Positions 15,636-22,658 are shown, counted from the first letter of the stretch. The stretch: 64,000 bases of DNA from Viridibacillus sp050278625 (GCF_050278625.1 NZ_JBNNTI010000001.1:248001-312000), one strand, 5' to 3'. Notes: generated by a model not told the origin, from the letters alone. Translations and numbers: made by a program.

Positions 15636-15702
15636 TCAAGAAGCGTACAAGTTGCTACTGCTCTCGAATTCAGTTTTTAGCATATTTTTGTGCGCTTCTT
15701 GA
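15636..15702. repeat. 15-nt inverted repeat, 14 of 15 matched
   Basis: TCAAGAAGCGTACAA (15636-15650) and TTGTGCGCTTCTTGA (15688-15702), with a 37-nt loop. Strong foldback in the leftward transcript upstream of the 112-aa gene; the right arm overlaps the -35 of the rightward element B. No U-tract, so not a terminator. Confidence 0.7.
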
Positions 15703-15784
15703 CGAGAGCCAAGGCTCCCGTGTTATAATGTTGTTGGTGTATATGCAGTCAGTTAACCCCTCATGGTTAGCTGACTTTTTTTAT
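15699..15784 (+). ncRNA. Candidate antisense small RNA B
   Basis: Promoter on the + strand: TTGACG (15699-15704), 19 nt, TG-T-TATAAT (15721-15729), with the palindrome GAGCCAAGGCTC between the two boxes. The transcript would be about 48 nt, dominated by a 12-bp stem AGTCAGTTAACC/GGTTAGCTGACT (one mismatch) with seven T. The T-run ends on the stop codon of the 38-aa leftward gene. The promoter and terminator are better than those of element A. Confidence 0.55.
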
Positions 15785-15897
15785 GCCCATAATCCAATTG
15801 CTCCGATAATGGCCATTGCTGCTGTTGCTCCGTAAAACCAAACCTTGTCCGACCAGTGCGCTTCATCTCCCAAAAAGTAGTTGTTGAGTTTCTTCAT
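15781..15897 (-). CDS. Single-membrane-segment peptide, 38 aa
   Basis: ATG at 15897 shares ATGA with the stop of the upstream gene, so it is translationally coupled. The product starts MKKLNNYFLGDEAHWSDKVW and ends with a hydrophobic helix rich in Ala/Ile/Gly (GATAAMAIIGAIGLWA), likely membrane-inserted. Small phage membrane peptides include holin-like and toxin peptides; nothing here decides between them. Its 3' end is overlapped by the terminator of antisense RNA B. Confidence 0.6.
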   Translation of the reverse strand: MKKLNNYFLGDEAHWSDKVWFYGATAAMAIIGAIGLWA

Positions 15898-16157
15898 CTA
15901 ACAGATACCAAATCTAATTTAATCCCCCTTGCACTCATCGTTTTAGCTACTTCATACAGTTTGTCTTGTTTCTTTTTGTAGTCTTCCAACTTTCGCAATT
16001 CGTGGAGTGATCTTGATACATCCTTTAACGTTCGCTCTGCTGCAAGATAATCACCAAGCACCATGTGCACTTTTAGCTCGACTATTAAATCCTCTATGCA
16101 ATCGTGTTCATGTTGTGCGCTAAATTGATCCTGAGTTCTAAAGTTATCTTTTTTCAT
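15894..16157 (-). CDS. Hypothetical helical phage protein, 87 aa
   Basis: Start ATG 16157 in an ATGA overlap with the HTH gene; AGGGTGG 5 nt upstream. The product is almost entirely helical and charged (VEDLIVELK-like segments, RKLEDYKKKQDKLYEVAKTM), probably a coiled coil. No recognised family. Confidence 0.6.
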   Translation of the reverse strand: MKKDNFRTQDQFSAQHEHDCIEDLIVELKVHMVLGDYLAAERTLKDVSRSLHELRKLEDYKKKQDKLYEVAKTMSARGIKLDLVSVR

Positions 16158-16681
16158 TGCAACCACCCTCTCGCTTTCCAACGCGGCTCATTCAAACGAA
16201 TACGCTTTTTCCTAGATATTCCGTAATCATTTTCTAACTGCATTAATAAATTTTCTCCGAACATTACTGCTTCGAGCATTTCGTCGTATATGACATCAAC
16301 TTCTTGCCTTTCATTCTTATCTACTTCACCTGGCGGTTTGACTAATACCAAGTTCTTTGCGGCTTCTGTAGCTTCTTGCATTTCCTTGACTGTGTTTGCA
16401 GCCAAGGATAATCTGTGTCGCTCGATGTTTTTCCCACGTAATACTGGTGTAGTTAATCCCCCAGTAAAAGCATTTATTAAATCTGTTCTATACTCTGAAT
16501 TTTCGTAAGCTTGTATTGATGCCTGCGCTATATCATTTTGCATAAGTCTGCGTCCATTTTTAAGATGACTGACCATCTGTGGACTTAGTTTAAAATCTAT
16601 TGCCAACTGTTCATTTGTTACATTCTCGTTCTCAATTAAATTTTGTATTGCCTTGCTTGCGTCTGCTGATTTTTCAAGCAT
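16154..16681 (-). CDS. Phage HTH protein, 175 aa
   Basis: Start ATG 16681 with AGGGGTG 6 nt upstream. N-terminal XRE-like helix-turn-helix: NEQLAIDFKLSPQMVSHLKN (about residues 23-42). The rest is helical with RKKRIRLNEPRWKARGW at the C-terminus. Possibly an early regulator; it follows the antirepressor and DUF771-like gene. Target unknown. Confidence 0.65.
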   Translation of the reverse strand: MLEKSADASKAIQNLIENENVTNEQLAIDFKLSPQMVSHLKNGRRLMQNDIAQASIQAYENSEYRTDLINAFTGGLTTPVLRGKNIERHRLSLAANTVKEMQEATEAAKNLVLVKPPGEVDKNERQEVDVIYDEMLEAVMFGENLLMQLENDYGISRKKRIRLNEPRWKARGWLQ

Positions 16682-16746
16682 GATAAACACCCCTAATTTG
16701 TATTGGTATAAATTACATAAATACTAGTTAACTTGATAAGATGTAG

Positions 16747-17022
16747 TTAATGGCGAGGTTGTTCTTTTAACCATATCAACAAGAATTTTTTTGTTTCTTC
16801 TGCTGGAAATAGCCATTTTCTACCGATTTTAAATTTCGGAAAGCGACTATCATAAAAAAAATTTTCTTTGATTGTGTTTTCACATAGGTAAGTCTGTTGG
16901 CAAAGTTCTTTCATATCCCAATACGTATGACGAACCTGCACTTCTTCTAATTTCTTTCGAATTTCGGAGCGTAGTACTTCATCTACTAGCTCTTCAGATA
17001 ATTGCATTGTGATTCCTTGCAC
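16747..17022 (-). CDS. DUF771-like/excisionase-like phage protein, 91 aa
   Basis: The likely start is a GTG at 17022 (GGAAGG 8 nt upstream); an ATG eight codons later is possible. C-terminal half YWDMKELCQQTYLCENTIKE ... PRFPKFKIGRKWLFPAEE-type pattern resembles DUF771 proteins of Gram-positive phages, which look like winged excisionase folds. Overlaps the antirepressor 3' end by 29 nt. Could bind operator or att DNA; unproven. Confidence 0.6.
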   Translation of the reverse strand: MQGITMQLSEELVDEVLRSEIRKKLEEVQVRHTYWDMKELCQQTYLCENTIKENFFYDSRFPKFKIGRKWLFPAEETKKFLLIWLKEQPRH

Positions 17023-17791
17023 ATTGGTCACCTTCCTTTAAAAATTTGTTAATGAAGTAAACTTGTCCTTTTCCAGTTACTTTTGAAGTTTTACTTAGAG
17101 AAATATATCCGCTATTATGATTGATTGGTGTTTCTTTAATTTCAAATAAACCGAGATCCATACTTCGTTGAGTCGGTGTATTATAATCAGTTCCTAAGCG
17201 TTTGATTAAATAACCATTTTCACGTAGCCACACATAAAGTCGTTTCTCGCCAATATCAACGTTGTTCTGTTTTAGTAACTTGGCTAACTCTCTAACCAAG
17301 ATAGATGTTTGACTAGCAGCTACTGAATCAGCGAATAATACTTTTGGTTGCTGTTGCTGAATCAACATTTCAGCTTCACGGCGTTTCGTTTGTTCTTCTT
17401 TCAACTGAGTAGCGATTTTAATGATCGTGTCAGGATTCAATAACACTTGTTCGATTGTGTCGGGCGTCATGTACGTTCCGTGCTTTCTTATAGAAGGAAG
17501 TACTTCAGATGTAACCCATTTTTTAAAGCGCTTTGATGATTCGAGTTTTGATGAAAGCACTAAACTGTACATACCTGATTCGTTAATGATATACATTTCT
17601 CGGTTTTGACCTGATACGTTGATTTGGCGTGTCAGCTTATCCTCATCATCAACGTGTTTGTTTATTGCTTCACTCGGTCTTGCGTAACCTAAAACTGCAG
17701 CAACATCTTTTCCGATGAACCAAGGCTCACCGTCACTTTCAAAAACTCGAACCTGTTGATTGTCGAAATTAAATAATTGTGGTTTATTCAT
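16994..17791 (-). CDS. ant: Phage antirepressor (BRO-N plus KilA-C/ANT)
   Basis: About 265 aa from ATG 17791 (GGAG 8 nt upstream). BRO-N domain at the N-terminus: VRVFESDGEPWFIGKDVAAV, LGYARPSEAI, ESGMYSLVLSSKLESSKRFK. A linker rich in Gln follows (QQQQPK), then an ANT/KilA-C domain ending near SGYISLSKTSKVTGKGQVYF. Such proteins counter the CI-type repressor during induction. Placed in the early leftward operon a few small genes after cro. Confidence 0.88.
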   Translation of the reverse strand: MNKPQLFNFDNQQVRVFESDGEPWFIGKDVAAVLGYARPSEAINKHVDDEDKLTRQINVSGQNREMYIINESGMYSLVLSSKLESSKRFKKWVTSEVLPSIRKHGTYMTPDTIEQVLLNPDTIIKIATQLKEEQTKRREAEMLIQQQQPKVLFADSVAASQTSILVRELAKLLKQNNVDIGEKRLYVWLRENGYLIKRLGTDYNTPTQRSMDLGLFEIKETPINHNSGYISLSKTSKVTGKGQVYFINKFLKEGDQCARNHNAII

Positions 17792-17860
17792 TTGTTTCAC
17801 TCCTTAGTAGGTATTTCCTCACTCTTTGTCGAATAGTGACAGTGGAGGAGGTGTTGATAA

Positions 17861-18040
17861 ATGTTAAATAATAAAGATTTTGAAGATATCCAAAATTACG
17901 CTTACAAAAAAGCCACTGAAAATTTATCGGAAAATAATGAGGTTCTAAAGGATTTTGCTAAATTAGCATCAAGAATTTCAGCTTTCAGTATTGCGGAGTA
18001 TCATCGAAAAGTTTCTTCAAAGAGTGAAACTCACGATTAA
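17861..18040 (+). CDS. Small rightward gene, 59 aa
   Basis: ATG at 17861 preceded by GGAGGAGGTG, one of the strongest ribosome sites in the window; TAA at 18038. Product begins MLNNKDFEDIQNYAYKKATE, with even codon use and an amphipathic helical look. It runs against the surrounding operon and its last 56 nt overlap the leftward 78-aa gene tail to tail. No promoter is obvious upstream. Function unknown. Confidence 0.5.
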   Translation: MLNNKDFEDIQNYAYKKATENLSENNEVLKDFAKLASRISAFSIAEYHRKVSSKSETHD

Positions 18041-18221
18041 GCGTTTCTCCTACTATCTTTTCAATATTTTCCGTAGTACTAATTATTTCTTTCGTTAGCA
18101 CGGTGTAACTTTGCACAAGTTCAGCTAGAGCCACTAACTCTTCTGGATTTGTGCTATTTAATAACTCCGTTGCCTTTTGGATAATAAGATTTTTTAATGA
18201 AGTTGTAACATGATTGTCCAT
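17985..18221 (-). CDS. Hypothetical phage protein, 78 aa
   Basis: ATG with AAAGGTG 7 nt upstream. Helical product (TSLKNLIIQKATELLNSTNP, EELVALAELVQSYTVLTKEI). No recognised family. Its 3' end overlaps the convergent small + strand gene by 56 nt, so both may be real, with opposed expression. Confidence 0.55.
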   Translation of the reverse strand: MDNHVTTSLKNLIIQKATELLNSTNPEELVALAELVQSYTVLTKEIISTTENIEKIVGETLNREFHSLKKLFDDTPQY

Positions 18222-18236
18222 ATGTTCACACCTTTT

Positions 18237-18515
18237 CTATTTGGTTGGTAGCTCTTTCATTTTTTTCTCAAAAAGTGTTTCATTCTCTTCTTGAATAATT
18301 TTCTTATAGCGTTCTACTTCATTTTTTTCTAAAGGTTTAGTATAAGAAATAGCTTTTTGTTCTTGCTCTTTGATCTCATAAACTACATTTTGTGTTCTAA
18401 CTGTACGTCGTACAATATCTAAGATAGTTTCAACTGTGAATATCGGTGTTTCATTTTCTGCTAAAACTTTTAATACTTGTTTTGCGATATGAGTACAATC
18501 GATTACTTTAACCAT
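18237..18515 (-). CDS. Hypothetical early phage protein, 92 aa
   Basis: ATG with GGAGG upstream. First full gene after the cro-like gene in the leftward operon. Product starts MVKVIDCTHIAKQVLKVLAE and becomes strongly charged (KPLEKNEVERYKKIIQEENE). The 5' leader (18516-18663) contains the large foldback element, which may control it. Confidence 0.6.
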   Translation of the reverse strand: MVKVIDCTHIAKQVLKVLAENETPIFTVETILDIVRRTVRTQNVVYEIKEQEQKAISYTKPLEKNEVERYKKIIQEENETLFEKKMKELPTK

Positions 18516-18539
18516 TTGTTTTCCTCCTTTTATTTCTCA

Positions 18540-18646
18540 CACCCACCAGTAAAGATTCGAGGTCATGGCGTTGGCTATTGCTGTCGCTCAGGGTTTAAAT
18601 GGCCCATCATGGCGTACTCCGCTCTTCGAATGTTTATTGCTGGGTG
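18540..18646 (-). ncRNA. Structured 107-nt foldback element
   Basis: Arms 18540-18560 (CACCCACCAGTAAAGATTCG...) and 18626-18646 (reverse: CACCCAGCAATAAACATTCG...) match at 18 of 21 positions, enclosing about 65 nt that are visibly richer in G+C and contain CATGGCGT twice. It lies in the leader of the 92-aa gene. Could be a cis-acting RNA, an sRNA, or a short MITE-like insertion; no flanking target duplication seen and no known family recognised. Confidence 0.5.
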
Positions 18647-18663
18647 CGAGTTGAAGTTTATCA

Positions 18664-18900
18664 TTACAAAGTTACCATTTCGGCAACTTTTTCTTCAAAA
18701 AAAAGTGAATTTATCGGAACTTGTAATACTTTGGCTATCCCAGCGATGTCTTCAGCACTCATTTTTCGAATGCCACGTTCTTTATAATAGTAACCTTGGT
18801 ACCCTTCGTATCCTAGTAACAAAGACATTTCTTCGATTGATACTTCTTGTTCATTTCGCAAATCACGAATAAGTTCCAAGTTAACAACAGGGGTTTTCAA
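18664..18900 (-). CDS. Cro-like HTH repressor
   Basis: 78 aa, TTG start with AAAGGTGGTG 7 nt upstream. Helix-turn-helix of the XRE type: LIRDLRNEQEVSIEEMSLLL then YKERGIRKMSAEDIAGIAKV. Divergent from the CI-like gene with the operator array between them, and first in the leftward early operon. Expected to bind the same operators and favour lytic growth. A further operator-like sequence lies in its own 3' end. Confidence 0.8.
   Translation of the reverse strand: MKTPVVNLELIRDLRNEQEVSIEEMSLLLGYEGYQGYYYKERGIRKMSAEDIAGIAKVLQVPINSLFFEEKVAEMVTL
18672..18686. promoter_or_regulatory. Operator-like site within the cro-like gene
   Basis: TTACCATTTCGGCAA differs by one base from the TTACC-N5-GGTAA pattern of the four intergenic operators. 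It lies inside coding sequence 235 bp away, a possible auxiliary or looping site. Confidence 0.4.
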
Positions 18901-18920
18901 TTTTTTTCACCACCTTTTAA

Positions 18921-19021
18921 TTACCGATTCGGTAACTTTAAACATACTATACCATTACCTTTTTGGTAATGTCAACACTTTGTTACCCTTTTGGTAATAT
19001 TACTTTTTACCATATCGGTAA
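18921..19021. promoter_or_regulatory. Four-operator cI/cro switch region
   Basis: Four 15-bp palindromes of form TTACC-N5-GGTAA: 18921-18935 (TTACCGATTCGGTAA), 18955-18969, 18983-18997 and 19007-19021. Centre spacings are 34, 28 and 24 bp. The second lies exactly between the -35 and -10 of the leftward promoter, so repressor bound there must block it. The fourth lies just upstream of the cI-like gene and probably mediates autoregulation. Confidence 0.85.
18946..18975 (-). promoter_or_regulatory. Leftward early promoter (cro operon)
   Basis: TTGACA (18970-18975), 18-nt spacer, TATAGT (18946-18951). The spacer is occupied by operator 2. Near-consensus sigma-A promoter for the cro-like gene and early operon. 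Confidence 0.85.
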
Positions 19022-19068
19022 ATGTTATTATTTATTATATTAATGAAGCTTATAAAGGGGGATTCAGC

Positions 19069-19473
19069 GTGGAATCTTTAGGTAGTCGCATTAAAAAACT
19101 ACGTGAACAACAGAACATTAGTCAAAAAGATTTCGCTAAGAAATTAAATGTTTCAAACGTTGTATTATCACGTTATGAATCAGATGAAAGAAAACCTGAT
19201 TATGAAACTTTACAACTAATTGCTGATTATTTCGAAGTTACTACAGACTATTTACTTGGTCGTTCAGAAATAAAGAATTCTCGGATGTTTGAAAGTGCTG
19301 GGATTACAAACGAAGAATATAAGAGTTTGAATCCCTACCAAAAAGAAGTTATTGATTTCTTTTTAACAAGAGAAAATTTATCATTCTCTGATAGACCCGA
19401 ACGACTATTAGATGCGCTAGAGCAATTTGAAATATTCTACGAAATATGGAAAAAGCAACAAGAAAAGAAATAA
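19069..19473 (+). CDS. CI-like prophage repressor (XRE family)
   Basis: 134 aa from GTG 19069 with AAAGGGGG upstream; the open frame to 18991 runs through operators and is not coding. N-terminal helix-turn-helix: LGSRIKKLREQQNISQKDFA, KKLNVSNVVLSRYESDERKP (residues 4-43), followed by FEVTTDYLLGR. The short C-terminal part likely dimerises; there is no LexA-type autoprotease domain. An ImmA-like metalloprotease downstream suggests induction by proteolysis, as in ICEBs1. Confidence 0.9.
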   Translation: MESLGSRIKKLREQQNISQKDFAKKLNVSNVVLSRYESDERKPDYETLQLIADYFEVTTDYLLGRSEIKNSRMFESAGITNEEYKSLNPYQKEVIDFFLTRENLSFSDRPERLLDALEQFEIFYEIWKKQQEKK

Positions 19474-19477
19474 ATTA

Positions 19478-19510
19478 AAGAGATATAGTAAAGCTGTGTC
19501 TCTTTTTTTA
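19478..19510 (+). terminator. Terminator after the cI-like gene
   Basis: AGAGATATAG / CTGTGTCTCT stem with G-U pairs around TAAAG, then seven T. Confidence 0.75.
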
Positions 19511-19566
19511 CATACAAACGATAGTAGTATTTACATATATTTTTTCAAAATTAAGGAGGAACTAGA

Positions 19567-20505
19567 TTGAGTATTATTACAGCTATGATAGGTGTACTAG
19601 TTGGAATTCTATCTATTATTGGAGTTATAGTTTTCGGATTACTTTTTATGATCAATAAAAATAAGAGTAAAACCACTAATGGTTTTAAAAAACCTTTAAT
19701 AGTATCTGCTTCATTATTCGTTTTATCAATAATAGTAATTATTGGTGGAGCTAGACTTTTTGGTGAAAAATACCCCAATGATTCACCTGGCACTATCACA
19801 AAAGAGCAATTTGATTTTATTGAAGAAAATATGAGCAAAGAAAAAATAAAGGAAGAATTAGGTTCTCCTGAAAGGTCAGATGATGAAATAAACGACTGGG
19901 ATTATACAATTATTAATGATTCTGGTCTAACTGATCGGAATGTTACTTTGCATTTTAATTCAGATGATACATTAGCTTTAAAAATGGATGGTGGATATTT
20001 CTATCCTGATAAACAGACATCATCAAAGAGTAAGAAAGAAGATGAAGAAACTGAAAAAACTAACTATGATTATGAATTTTCAGTTGAAAGTATTATAGAA
20101 GATACTCTTGGAGAAACTAGAGATCGAGTAGATGATGGTGTTGTTGATACAGTACTTGAAATAAAAGCTAATAATAATTTAGGTAAAAAAGACGGTGGGT
20201 TAATACTTATTATGGATTTATCAGGTCCACTACCACTTTCCTCAAAGACTGCTGATAGAGAAATTAATACAGATACATTAGAAATAATAAAAGAAATCGA
20301 AGATTCAACTCTAATTGATAAACAAGTTGATGAATATGTATTCTTCTGGCACTTACCTCTTTCAGATTCAAGTGGTAATGAAGAAGAAAGTAAAGCATAT
20401 AAAATTTCTATTAATAATGATGCAATAGAAAAAATTAATTTTGAACATATAGATTCGGTAGATTTACAGTCTATATCTAATGAATACCGAAGAATGTTTC
20501 AGTAA
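19567..20505 (+). CDS. Two-TM membrane protein of the lysogeny module
   Basis: 312 aa, TTG start with AGGAGG 7 nt upstream. Two hydrophobic helices at about residues 5-28 and 43-62, then a region starting GTITKEQFDFIEENMSKEKI with LGSPERSD; this resembles the small SmpA/OmlA-type domains of envelope proteins (weak resemblance). The remaining 150 residues are an acidic outer domain ending FHVDLQSIS-like. It lies between cI and immA with its own terminators, a place where lysogenic-conversion or superinfection-exclusion genes sit. Function unproven. Confidence 0.7.
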   Translation: MSIITAMIGVLVGILSIIGVIVFGLLFMINKNKSKTTNGFKKPLIVSASLFVLSIIVIIGGARLFGEKYPNDSPGTITKEQFDFIEENMSKEKIKEELGSPERSDDEINDWDYTIINDSGLTDRNVTLHFNSDDTLALKMDGGYFYPDKQTSSKSKKEDEETEKTNYDYEFSVESIIEDTLGETRDRVDDGVVDTVLEIKANNNLGKKDGGLILIMDLSGPLPLSSKTADREINTDTLEIIKEIEDSTLIDKQVDEYVFFWHLPLSDSSGNEEESKAYKISINNDAIEKINFEHIDSVDLQSISNEYRRMFQ

Positions 20506-20555
20506 CGGTTTTACATCTATTCTAAGTCAAAAAAGTAATATTGTAACAAAAAAAT

Positions 20556-20589
20556 GAAATCCATCTATCCAAAGATGGATTTTTTTGTT
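20556..20589 (+). terminator. Terminator after the membrane protein gene
   Basis: ATCCATCT / AGATGGAT around ATCCAA, then TTTTTTT. Confidence 0.85.
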
Positions 20590-20627
20590 ACTATGTATAG
20601 AACAAACGTTCTAAAGGTGGGCTATTA

Positions 20628-21098
20628 ATGTATTGTTATACACATCTAGAAGATTACATACAAAATCTATACTTAAGTATTGGCATTACTAAGTTAAAGC
20701 AATTGAATCTCGTTACAATATCCAAACGACTAAAATTTAGGGTAATTTACGCTCCAATTAAATCAATGCGTAACGGTAATGTTATTTGGATTGATAATAG
20801 AATCCCTGTAGAACAACAGTGGCAAGAATTTGGTCATGAGTTATGTCATGTACTGTTACATAGTGGTAATCAACTTGGCGTATCTACATCGTTTCGTGAG
20901 TACCAAGAATGGAAAGCGAATGGATTCGCATATCACTTATGCATTCCTACCTTCATGTTAGATCAAATCACACTTGAACAAGATTATTACAAAGCGATTG
21001 AACAAATTCAGGCTTTGTTCAAAGTAGAGGAAGATTTCGCAAAGAAAAGGTTAATTCAATATGTAGAGCGTAGAAAATTCGTTGCTAGTGTAGTATGA
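20628..21098 (+). CDS. immA: ImmA/IrrE-family metallopeptidase
   Basis: 156 aa, ATG with AAAGGTGG upstream. Zinc protease motif HELCH at residues 70-74 (Glu 71 catalytic), with the third ligand probably in EWKANGFAYHL near 93-103. In ICEBs1 and related phages ImmA cleaves the ImmR/CI repressor after activation, inducing the element. The cI-like gene here lacks a self-cleaving domain, consistent with this mode. Unlike ICEBs1, a membrane-protein gene separates the two. Confidence 0.88.
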   Translation: MYCYTHLEDYIQNLYLSIGITKLKQLNLVTISKRLKFRVIYAPIKSMRNGNVIWIDNRIPVEQQWQEFGHELCHVLLHSGNQLGVSTSFREYQEWKANGFAYHLCIPTFMLDQITLEQDYYKAIEQIQALFKVEEDFAKKRLIQYVERRKFVASVV

Positions 21099-21144
21099 CT
21101 CAGTAAATATCATCAAGAAAAACAACTCGAGAGGAAGATACATA

Positions 21145-21357
21145 ATGAACAATGAGATTTTCGATAAAATAGAAGTAATTCAAGAAGCTTGCAGAAATGA
21201 GGATGGTGAACGCATAGCTGTCCCCTTACTTAAGAGAATTCAATCTATTGATGGTGAGTTGTATGCTTATGTAGACGATTTTTTAAATGAATTTGGCGGA
21301 AAATTGGACGAGAATATTAAAGTACATATTGAAGAGAAATTTCTAATGGTTAATTAA
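21145..21357 (+). CDS. Hypothetical prophage protein, 70 aa
   Basis: ATG with GAGAGGAAG upstream. Acidic helical product (MNNEIFDKIEVIQEACRNED, LYAYVDDFLNEFGGKLDENI). The same frame stays open past its TAA and runs into a relic of the immA 3' end (to 21478), so the stop region may be a deletion joint. Function unknown. Confidence 0.6.
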   Translation: MNNEIFDKIEVIQEACRNEDGERIAVPLLKRIQSIDGELYAYVDDFLNEFGGKLDENIKVHIEEKFLMVN

Positions 21358-21423
21358 ATTCTTAAAAAGTATTTAACAGCTAATCATTGGATACAAGTAC
21401 GGTTTACCATTAAAGATTTCTTC

Positions 21424-21480
21424 CCTAAAAAAAGGTTAATTCAGTACATAGAAAAAAGATATGGATTGCTGAGGTAGTAT
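21424..21480 (+). pseudogene. Relic copy of the immA 3' end
   Basis: Encodes PKKRLIQYIEKRYGLLR then TAG, parallel to AKKRLIQYVERRKFVASVV at the end of immA; the DNA AAAGGTTAATTCA is shared and GTAGTATGA follows both. It lacks the rest of the gene, so it is a leftover of a duplication or recombination around the 70-aa gene. Confidence 0.65.
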
Positions 21481-21527
21481 GATTATACAAAATTATATGT
21501 TTTGATAAGTTGAAGGGAGTGAACAAA

Positions 21528-22658
21528 ATGGCTTCATTTCGGAAGGTTGGTCAGTATTGGCAGTATAGGGTTCGCTATAGGACAGATGTAGGTGAATGGA
21601 AGGAGATATCTAAATGCGGATTTAAAACCAAGAAGGCTGCCCAAGAGCATGCTCGTCAGCGTGAAATGTTAGATACTACCGAAATTGATGGGTCTCGTAT
21701 GAACTTAGGTACTTATCTGATGCAATGGTTAGAGATATATGTTGTTGACAAGAGAAAGTTAAATACCGTAAAAACATATCGTCATGTACTCGAAAAACAT
21801 ATAATTCCTGAACTTGGTATGATGCAACTGGGAGAGATCAAACCTATGAGATATCAAAACTTTTTAGATTCTGTTATTGAAAGAGGTTTTTCTCCTGAAA
21901 CAGCTCGCCGAGTACATACACCTTTTCGTATGGCTATGGAACAAGCTGTTGTAAATGGTTATATTTCGAAAAACCCTGCATCTCATGCAAAAATCACCAA
22001 GAAAACTGTAAAGAAATTAAAATTTCTTCAACCAGAACTCATTCCAGAAGTTTTAGAATTTCTTTATGAACGTAGCTATGGTCTAGGTATTTACTTCGAA
22101 GCCTTATTTGAAAGTGGTATGCGTAAAGGAGAATGTTCTGGAATAGAGTTAGATGATATTAATTGGAATGACAATACAATCCGCATAGATGATTCTTATA
22201 ACTACAACGCCACAAAAGCTGAAAAAAAGATGGACGGAGTTAAGACATCAGCATCTGAACGTACTATTGTTATGCGAGAGGACTATATGAAGAAACTAAA
22301 AACATATGTAAAGTATCGTATGGAAAAACGAACGCTTATCGGTGCTCTGTATAATACTGATAATAATTTTGTATTTGGTCGTGATGATGGAACACCTTTT
22401 CCTAAATCCACACTATATAATGCTTACAAAGCTGCAATGGAACATATTTCCCATGAATTACTACCAATCCATTCAACCAGACATACCCATGCGGTTATGT
22501 TCCTTGAAGCTGGAGTAACTATGAAAGAAGTTCAAGAACGATTAGGTCATGGATCGATTCAAATTACATCAGACATCTATTCGCATGTTACAAGAAAAAT
22601 GGAAAATAAATCAATTGAGAAATTTGATGAATACATGCAGAAAAAATCAGCGAAATAA
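21528..22658 (+). CDS. int: Tyrosine site-specific integrase
   Basis: 376 aa from ATG 21528 (AAGGGAG 8 nt upstream). N-terminal AP2-like arm-binding domain (WQYRVRYRTDVGEWKEISKC), SAM-like core-binding domain (about 60-160), then the catalytic domain with all active residues: Arg 199 (SGMRKGE), Lys 239, His 315 and Arg 318 (HSTRH), His 341 (GHGS), Tyr 351 (YSHV). It integrates and, with an excisionase, excises the prophage. The gene faces the glnA terminator, so the right attachment site is within the next 100 bp. Confidence 0.95.
   Translation: MASFRKVGQYWQYRVRYRTDVGEWKEISKCGFKTKKAAQEHARQREMLDTTEIDGSRMNLGTYLMQWLEIYVVDKRKLNTVKTYRHVLEKHIIPELGMMQLGEIKPMRYQNFLDSVIERGFSPETARRVHTPFRMAMEQAVVNGYISKNPASHAKITKKTVKKLKFLQPELIPEVLEFLYERSYGLGIYFEALFESGMRKGECSGIELDDINWNDNTIRIDDSYNYNATKAEKKMDGVKTSASERTIVMREDYMKKLKTYVKYRMEKRTLIGALYNTDNNFVFGRDDGTPFPKSTLYNAYKAAMEHISHELLPIHSTRHTHAVMFLEAGVTMKEVQERLGHGSIQITSDIYSHVTRKMENKSIEKFDEYMQKKSAK

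Noticed and set aside
15603..15780. tRNA or known riboswitch in the structured phage gap
   Set aside because: No acceptor stem, CCA or T-loop arrangement, and no riboswitch consensus I recognise; the foldback and antisense promoter explain the structure.
18477..18872. + strand frames across the cro-like gene and foldback element
   Set aside because: Opposite-strand shadows with no ribosome site; composition follows the cro gene and repeat.
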